Shown in pieces: positions 57,928-64,000 of a stretch of DNA of 64,000 bases. Position numbers and translations under genes: made by a program. The stretch is from contig JACKAB010000044.1 of NCBI GenBank assembly GCA_020635285.1, forward strand, positions 186,001-250,000, written 5' to 3'. Within the stretch, counting starts at the first letter, position 1. Every line of letters starts with the position of its first letter. The stretch is from Ignavibacteriales bacterium. Lineage in GTDB: Bacteria > Bacteroidota > Ignavibacteria > Ignavibacteriales > Melioribacteraceae. Under the pieces are notes generated by a model. It was given only the letters and a program-made list of their open reading frames with translations. It ran no database searches and had not been told where the DNA came from.

Positions 57928-60260
57928 TTAATTCTCAACTTTTACTTGCGTGTAATATTTTACTTTTTCAATAAATTCTTTGCTATCAATAGGTTTTGGA
58001 ATGTAATCAGTGGCTCCAGCTTCTAAACATTTTTCGCGGTCTCCTTTCATTGCAAATGCAGTTAAAGCAATTATTGGAGTATCAGCAAATCCTTCCAACT
58101 CTCTTATTTTACCTGTTGCTTCAAATCCATTCATTACTGGCATTTGCATATCCATTAGTATTAAATCAACTTTTTCTTTTTTACAAATATTTAATGCCTC
58201 TTCTCCATTTTCTACCACAACAACATTTTCATAACCATTCTTTTTTAAAAGTCTTGTTACAATTATTTGGGAATGTTTATAATCTTCGGCCATTAAAATT
58301 GTTGGTGAATCACTTTTTTCATTTATTTGTTCAATTGGTTTTGTGTCTTCATAAGATTTTATCATTGCAGTAATCGTGTTTTCAAGCTCATTAAAACTTG
58401 TACTTTTTTTATCTAACAAATCAACGAATAATCCGTCGATTTTTTGCAAATCTTCCTGGTAATCTTCTTTTCCGGTATAAATTATAATTGGGAGTTTTGA
58501 AAATTTATTATCAGATTTGATCTTTTTAATTAAATCAAACCCGTTTAATTTTGGCATATCTAAATCAATAATTGCCAAATCTAAATCTTTATCCATAATT
58601 AAATCTAAAACTAATTCAGGTCTATGTTCCGCTAAAACATTAAAGCCCGCAGTTTGTACAGCTTGTTTAACTAAACTCAATGTAGGTTGATCATCATCAA
58701 CACATAATACAGTTGAATTTCTGCGCAACTTGTAGCTCGTTAATATTTCCACAAGATTGTTGTAATTAATAGGCTTAACTAAATATTCAACGGCGCCCAT
58801 CAAATATATCTTTTCTTTTTCAACCTCTAATGAAAAAACAATGACCGGCGTATTTCTTGTTGCCTTGTTGTTTTTAATTTTTTGAAGAAGTTCTAAACTA
58901 TTATCATTTTCTTGTTCAACGTTTAAAATTACTGCAACGTATTTGTTTTGATGAATTAATTTAAGCGCAACTTCGCCAGAGTTTACAATTTCCGTTTGGT
59001 AATTCCACTTTGATAAGTAATTATTTAACAAGGTGGATGAAGCCGAATCACTTTCAATAACAAGGATTTTATCTTTGTCGGCAGCTGATTTATTTTTAAG
59101 AATTTCATGAACCGATTTAGGAGAATCATTTCCCACTGGTAATGAAATATTAGTGTTGATGTCATTGCCATCAATTATATAATTAATTGTACCATTTAGT
59201 TGAAGTACTATTTGCTGAATTAGTTGAATTGAAAGTCCGCTTATAGTTTTTATATTTTCTCTTTTTGAAAAGGGAACTTGTAGTGAGATTAATTCTTCAC
59301 TTTTTATTTTGGCGTTTTTACTTATTACGCTAACATGTAATTTATTGCTTGGGGTAATACTGGATTGAATTAAAACCTCATTGCTTTCAGTTAAATCAGC
59401 TGAGAAATTTATTGCAATATTTAAGATTTTACTCAAACTTTTTTCATCAAATGAAATTTCTTTTTCAGAAACATTGTGCAACTGAATTTTACAATTAGGT
59501 AATTCCTCTAGTTTTTTTGCAAGCAAATTATCCCAAAAAAGCTTAATCCCAAAAGAAGTTTTATTATGATCTAAACCTTTTGATTGAATGGAAAGAGATT
59601 CATTTAAATCATCTAGACTTGCAGAAATAAACTGATGAGATTTTTTTATTTGATCTAAGTATTTGTTTACACCATTTGTTGGGTTTTCTTCCTTAGCTAA
59701 GGTTAATAGGCCGTTGATTGTTTTAATCTCTTTTTCCAGACCTTTAATTGAACTAAAAACCAACTCATTTTCTGCAGGCTTGTTCAATTTAATTTTATCT
59801 TCGTTTTGCCAAATCAATAATTGAGATTTTACAAATTCAAAAATGGCTAAATATTTTTGTCGGTCTTCAATAGCCGGTAAAATCTTATGAAGTATAATTG
59901 CAACGCAGAATTTATTTTTATTTAAATTAAAAATCACTGCATGTAAATTATCTGAATCTAAATTCAAATCAATTTTACATTCGCTTAAGACTTTTCCTTC
60001 AAAACTAAATTGATCTTTGAATTTTGTGTAATCAATAATGGAAATAGAATTTTGTATTGTAATATCATCTGGATTTGAAGATTTTCCAATTTGCTTAAAA
60101 TTGTTCTCAGAAACTTCTTCAAAAAGTAAAACATTTTTAGATTTAATTCATTGCTTAAAAATACGCAGATATCATCGGGAAAAGATGGTTTGCCTTGTTT
60201 GGCAAATTTATTTAATACATTCAGATTATCAAAAAGGTGTAATTTTATATTGTTCAACAT
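57928..60260 (-). CDS. Histidine-kinase-like protein with three receiver domains (one frameshift)
   Basis: About 776 residues after joining a break near 60137 (NELNLK then NVLLFEEVSENNF). N-terminal 160 residues resemble a GAF-type sensor. A DHp-like helix follows, but the SHEIRTPLN position reads EKEIKTING, so the phospho-His is missing; the ATPase region keeps only traces (ILNIAINFS, GLSIQLIQQIV) with no DxGxG. Then three REC domains: the first has Asn in place of the phosphoacceptor Asp (VILNVEQEND), the second (LCVDDDQ, AIIDLDMPKLNG) and third (LMAEDYK, LILMDMQMPVMNG) look active. No output domain. It may collect phosphate from other kinases. Confidence 0.85.
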
Positions 60261-60787
60261 TAAAAGTATCCGTTTCTTTTTTTACTACAAACTTATAGGT
60301 GAATTTTTGAGAATGCAATAATATAATTTTTACCATTTATATTCGTTAAAATTTATTATTACTTGAGTTTTATTTTAATCTTCAAAATAGTATTCAATTG
60401 TTTCATTTTTAGAATATTTTCTAACAATTATCTTTTGAGAAAATAAATATCTTTATAAAAAATATAGTTAAAGCCAATTTGAAATTGGATAAATTGACCG
60501 ATTTCCTTAATCTGTCATAATCGAAGATTTATTGTAAAACTTTATTCATTTTGTTTAAAAATATAATGGCATAATAAATGAATTGCAAAACCGAAAAATA
60601 AATTAGAATATATAGGAATCTAGAGAGTTTTAATTACGGCAATAGTTAATTTACTTAATATCAATAATAATTATGCAAAAGGAAATGGGTAATAATAGCT
60701 CCGTAAATAACGGAGCTATTTAATTTTAAATTCTATCTGGACTATCTGGAAAAATAATTGATTATACCAGTAAGCACAAAATATTGG
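60261..60787. other. 527-bp gap between two minus-strand genes
   Basis: AT-rich with no coding signal. It contains an extended -10-like TGGCATAAT at 60567-60575 on the plus strand and a strong hairpin at 60694-60720. It should also hold the promoter of the receiver-domain gene at its left edge. Confidence 0.6.
60694..60720. terminator. Strong hairpin, probable two-way terminator
   Basis: AATAGCTCCG pairs perfectly with CGGAGCTATT around TAAATAA. The end facing the plus strand has TTAATTTT after it. It lies about 70 bases beyond the S9 peptidase stop and could end that transcript on the minus strand (AATAGCTCCG then TTATTATTACC). Confidence 0.6.
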
Positions 60788-62932
60788 TTATAGATTATCA
60801 AAAAAGTAATTTGAATTTTGTGTAAAGATGTAAGGCATCCTTTCCGCCAACTCCGTGTTCATGATTAACATATGGATAATAATCCAGAGGTTTATTTAGA
60901 TTAGCAGCCTGTTTTGCAAACGCTAAAGTGTGTTCCCAAACTACTTTTGGGTCAGAAGTTCCATGAACAAGCAATAATTTGCCGTCTAAATTTTGAACGT
61001 AATTTAATAAATTCGATTCCTCATATCCTTCTGGATTTGTATCAGGCGTGTCCATATATCTTTCTCCATACATAACTTCATAATACTTCCAGTCAATTAC
61101 AGCACCACCACCAACGCCAACCTTAAATGCATTATTTGTTCTCAACATAAGTGATGTTGCCATAAATCCGCCGTAACTCCAGCCAAAAACCCCAAATCTA
61201 GTCGAATCAACATAAGGCAAAGTTTTTTCAAATAATTCAATCCTCGTAGTTGATCCTCAACTTCTAATGTCCCTAAATGTCTGAATACAGCTTGTTCAAA
61301 TTCCAAACCTCTATTTGCAGAGCCTCTATTATCAAGAGTGAAGAGAATATAACCATGTTGAGCCATGAATTGACTCCAATAATCATAGCGCCCGTGAAGC
61401 CAAGTATTTCTAACAAGCTGCTTATGAGGTCCCCCATAAACATAAAAAATTACTGGATATTTTTTTGTTGAGTCAAAATCTGTCGGTAAAATTAATCTAC
61501 AATATAGATCGATATTATTTTTACCTTTAATTGTAAATATTTTTGGTTTACTAATATTAAAATCAGAAATTGGGTTTTCGCTTATGTTAAGCTGCTGTAA
61601 TACTTCTCCATCTTCATCAATTATATTTGTTACAGAAGGCGTTGTTAAACTTGAATAGGTATCTATTAAATAATAATTAAATTGATTGAATTTTAATTTA
61701 TGATTAGCACTTTCTGTCGTAATTTTTATTATGGTTCCATTATTTAAATTAACTCTATATGCGTGATCTTCTAACGGAGTTTCCATTGTTGAAGTAATAT
61801 AAATATCTTCAGAATAATCATCTATTCCCAAAATCTCTTTTACATTCCAATTCCCTTTGGTTACTTGCTTAATTAATTTACCATAAATATCATATAAATA
61901 AAGATGGTTCCAATTATCGCGTTCAGAAAACCATAAAAATTTTGTTGAGTCGGTTGGTAGAAAGTATGGAGAATGTTCAGGTTCAACATATTCATTATCT
62001 TTTTCTTCAAACAGAGTTTTAATTGGTTCACCAGTTTTTGCATTATACTTAATTAAGCGCATATGATTTTGATCTCGATTTAAATGAGCAATCAGAATAT
62101 AAGTTTCAGTTGGATCCCAAGTTACATTTGTTAAGTATTGGTATTTAGGTTCACTGGTCTTTAACCAAACTGTATTTCCCGTATTAATATTAAAAACGCC
62201 AACTTTTACATTTTCAGATTTTTGCCCGACCATGGGGTATTTGATATTTTTTAGCTTAGCTCCATTATCTCCAATTTCAACAAGTGGATAATCGGCAACC
62301 ATGGATTCATCCTTCTGATAAAATGCTAAATAATTACTTTTGGGAGACCAAAAAATTCCATCTTTAATTCCAAATTCTGAACGGCTGACTCTTTGTCCAC
62401 TAACAATATTTTCATTTGTTTCATCGGTTATTTTTATAATCGTTGAATTATCTATGGCGGCAAAGAGATTATTTTCAAGAGTGAAAGCTGTGTAAATATT
62501 GTTAGGAGCGGTTTCAACATTCTTCGCATTATCTAAAATTAGATTAGAGATTTTTGAAAACCTATTATTAACATTAAACATTATTAAAAAATTGTCTTTC
62601 CAAAAAGTAAATTTATTTTCATCAATCCATTTAATTATTGGAAAACTTCTAAGTTTGTTACCAACCACTTCCGTATCTAGTAAAGCATTGATTTCATTGA
62701 GGTTTAGCAATACTTCTTTTTCACCATCCTCAGAATTTTGCTGAATTAATGTGGTATCATTTTCAATGTAACTGACAAAATCTGTGTTGGGAATCCAGTC
62801 TAATTGCTTTAATGTTTTAGGGGCAAGTTTTGTGTAGGAATTAAAGACTACATCTTCAAGTGTAAATTGTTCTTCTTGGGCAAAAATTAATGATGATATA
62901 ATGCAAAAAGTAAATAATAATATTTTTTTCAT
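60788..62932 (-). CDS. S9-family dipeptidyl peptidase IV-like protease, exported (two frameshifts)
   Basis: Signal peptide (ILLFTFCIISSLIFAQ), N-terminal DPP-IV beta-propeller (YLAFYQKDESMVADYPLVEI, LWFSERDNWNHLYLYDIYG), then the alpha/beta-hydrolase: FYVYGGPHKQLV, GYILFTLDNRGSANRGLEFE, GWSYGGFMATSL with the Ser nucleophile, GTSDPKVVWEHTL with the Asp, and NHEHGVGGKD with the His. Breaks near 61200 (LKKLPYVDSTRFGVFG is the intended reading) and near 60815; corrected tail YTKIQNYFFDNL ends at 60788. About 713 residues. Cleaves X-Pro or similar dipeptides in the periplasm, fitting a peptide-using lifestyle. Confidence 0.92.
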
Positions 62933-63496
62933 TTAAGTACCTAAATGATTAATAACTAAAATTAAAATTATAAAAAGAGTTGAACTATAAAATATTCTCA
63001 ATACTTAAATGAATAAATTAGATTTCTAATCGTTAAATCAATACGGAAAAGTAAAATTATGTAATTAATAAATTTCAAAATAAAATCTGGTGAATGCCAA
63101 AAATGTAACAGATCAATACCTATAATTAGTTTATGGTTTAACTTTATCGGAAAAACATACATGTAATAATTACCATATAGTGTAAACATTTTTTGCTTTC
63201 TTAAATATGGCTCTGTTTGATTTTAAGATTTGCTTTCCTAACTGATACAAAACAATGTCCCAAAAGAAACCATTTTGATTTTGAACAAAACAAATAAGCT
63301 TAGTTACAAAGTCAAAAACTAAGTCTTTGAAAGAGCTTTAATTTTTAAACATTATTTTTTACATGATTTATAGGTTATTGAAGAATTAGAAAAGTTTTCT
63401 TCCTTTTAATAATTTTCCCAAATCTTATGGCATAATATGTGTGTTAGATCACAAGTTTAACTTTTGCAAAATGTCAATTATTCAATTAGGAAAATT
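62933..63496. other. 564-bp divergent intergenic region
   Basis: AT-rich, between the S9 gene and the last gene, which diverge, so promoters for both belong here. TGGCATAAT at 63428-63436 could be an extended -10 for the plus-strand gene at 63497. Nothing else could be identified; a 63-codon minus-strand frame at 62998-63189 looks like chance. Confidence 0.55.
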
Positions 63497-64000
63497 ATGA
63501 ATGAAAATCAAAATGCTGCCATTAGCAATAATGGTAAAGCACAAATTCAAGACGATCAATATTTAAATAAAAAGATTGACGAAATAAAAGAAAATAGTTT
63601 AAGTAAAATATCTCCTATGATTTTAATAAAAACCTGCAATTTTTTCATTTATTGTGCTTGTAGGTTCTATGTTTATTGATTTGTCAAATGTTCCAATTCT
63701 TGGAAATGTGACAATTGGGATTGCGAAACAATTATATCCAAATTGGGAACCGGTTGCACAAACCGTTGAACCAATTCAATTTTGGTGGCTTCCTATTTTA
63801 AGTTACATATTTTTTTCATTTCAATCGCCTTTAAGGAATATAAAGGATTATTCAGTCATGTTAGAAATACAACTCCACGTGAAAATATTGATAGAATAAT
63901 TTCTTCATCAATGAGTTTGATTGATGGCTACGCAACTGCACTTCCATTAGTTGGAGCCGCATTCTTATTAGTAAGTATAAAACTTGGTCCGGAAATATTT
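63497..64000 (+). CDS. Membrane protein of unknown function, 5' part (two frameshifts)
   Basis: ATG 63497 follows TTAGGA. A polar start (MNENQNAAISNNGKAQIQ) leads to a first membrane helix, broken near 63632 (LIKPAIFSFIVLVGSMFIDL is the intended reading). A loop (PNWEPVAQTVEPIQFW) and a second helix (WLPILSYIFFFISIAFKEYKG) follow with another break near 63825, then RENIDRIISSSMSLIDGYATALPLVGAAFLLVSIKLGPEIF up to the window edge. The arrangement of helices around a cytoplasmic part resembles MotA/TolQ-type proteins only loosely. The 3' end is outside the window. Confidence 0.6.

Noticed and set aside
57996..58373. 125-codon plus-strand frame
   Set aside because: It is the antisense of the receiver-domain gene; leucine-rich composition arises from the complement of Lys/Glu/Asp codons.
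62998..63189. 63-codon minus-strand frame upstream of the S9 peptidase
   Set aside because: No ribosome site, no family resemblance, in an AT-rich promoter region where such frames arise by chance.

Overview
The window reads as AT-rich chromosomal DNA from a member of the Ignavibacteria / Bacteroidota-Chlorobi group. The grounds are two proteins with type IX secretion (T9SS) C-terminal sorting domains of the YPNPFNPTT kind, a PorT-like barrel, a single-chain pyruvate:ferredoxin oxidoreductase beside a dihydroorotate-dehydrogenase-like protein, a fused formiminotransferase-cyclodeaminase, a pabB-pabC fusion, and the order pheT / coiled-coil gene / zapA / 6S RNA / rny. No transposase, prophage or CRISPR array was seen. 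More than half of the protein genes, including essential ones (thrS, pheT, glnS, gltX), are broken by one-base indels, mostly in A or T runs. I read these as uncorrected long-read errors, so broken genes are listed here as whole genes with the break points given.

Layout. 1-8.8 kb: tail of a PAP2-like gene, a small unknown gene, apt, a pabB-pabC fusion, a large secreted FG-GAP protein with 14 repeats, and a CPBP membrane protease. 8.9-22.5 kb: housekeeping genes. These are pdxJ, a TIGR02757 gene, tRNA-Leu and tRNA-Val, thrS-infC-rpmI-rplT, pheS-pheT, a coiled-coil gene, zapA, 6S RNA, rny, coaE, proline dehydrogenase and tsaD. 22.7-29.8 kb: a small TauE-like permease, an SdiA-regulated-type lipoprotein, mltG, an Ig-like lipoprotein, ftcD and an aldo/keto reductase. 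29.9-33.2 kb (minus): a tricorn-like S41 protease. 33.5-38.2 kb: nifJ (with a possible sigma-54 promoter) and its DHOD-like partner. 38.3-41.1 kb: two neighbouring T9SS cargo genes. 41.2-43.5 kb (minus): mgtE and a beta-barrel protein.

43.7-47.2 kb: ATP-grasp, GCS2-type carboxylate-amine ligase and a second ATP-grasp-like protein, a possible peptide-bond-forming pathway with unknown product. 47.2-48.6 kb (minus): M48 protease and a membrane protein.

48.8-53.1 kb is the most unusual part. A coiled-coil protein, a membrane-anchored protein with a possible longin/roadblock-like domain plus two BON domains and an OmpA domain, and a regulator that fuses a Ras/Rab-like GTPase to a PAS-like region, a sigma-54 AAA+ domain and a Fis-type helix-turn-helix lie in one tight operon. 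Directly downstream are a pair of direct repeats, a sigma-54-like promoter and a roughly 118-nt terminator-ended transcript candidate with a C6 loop. Together they suggest an envelope-linked, GTPase-gated sigma-54 switch driving a small RNA.

53.4-64 kb: a second tRNA-Leu, an ABM-domain protein, a ClbS/DfsB-like protein, then on the minus strand glnS, gltX, a degenerate histidine-kinase protein with three receiver domains and an S9 dipeptidyl peptidase. The window ends inside an unrecognised membrane protein.
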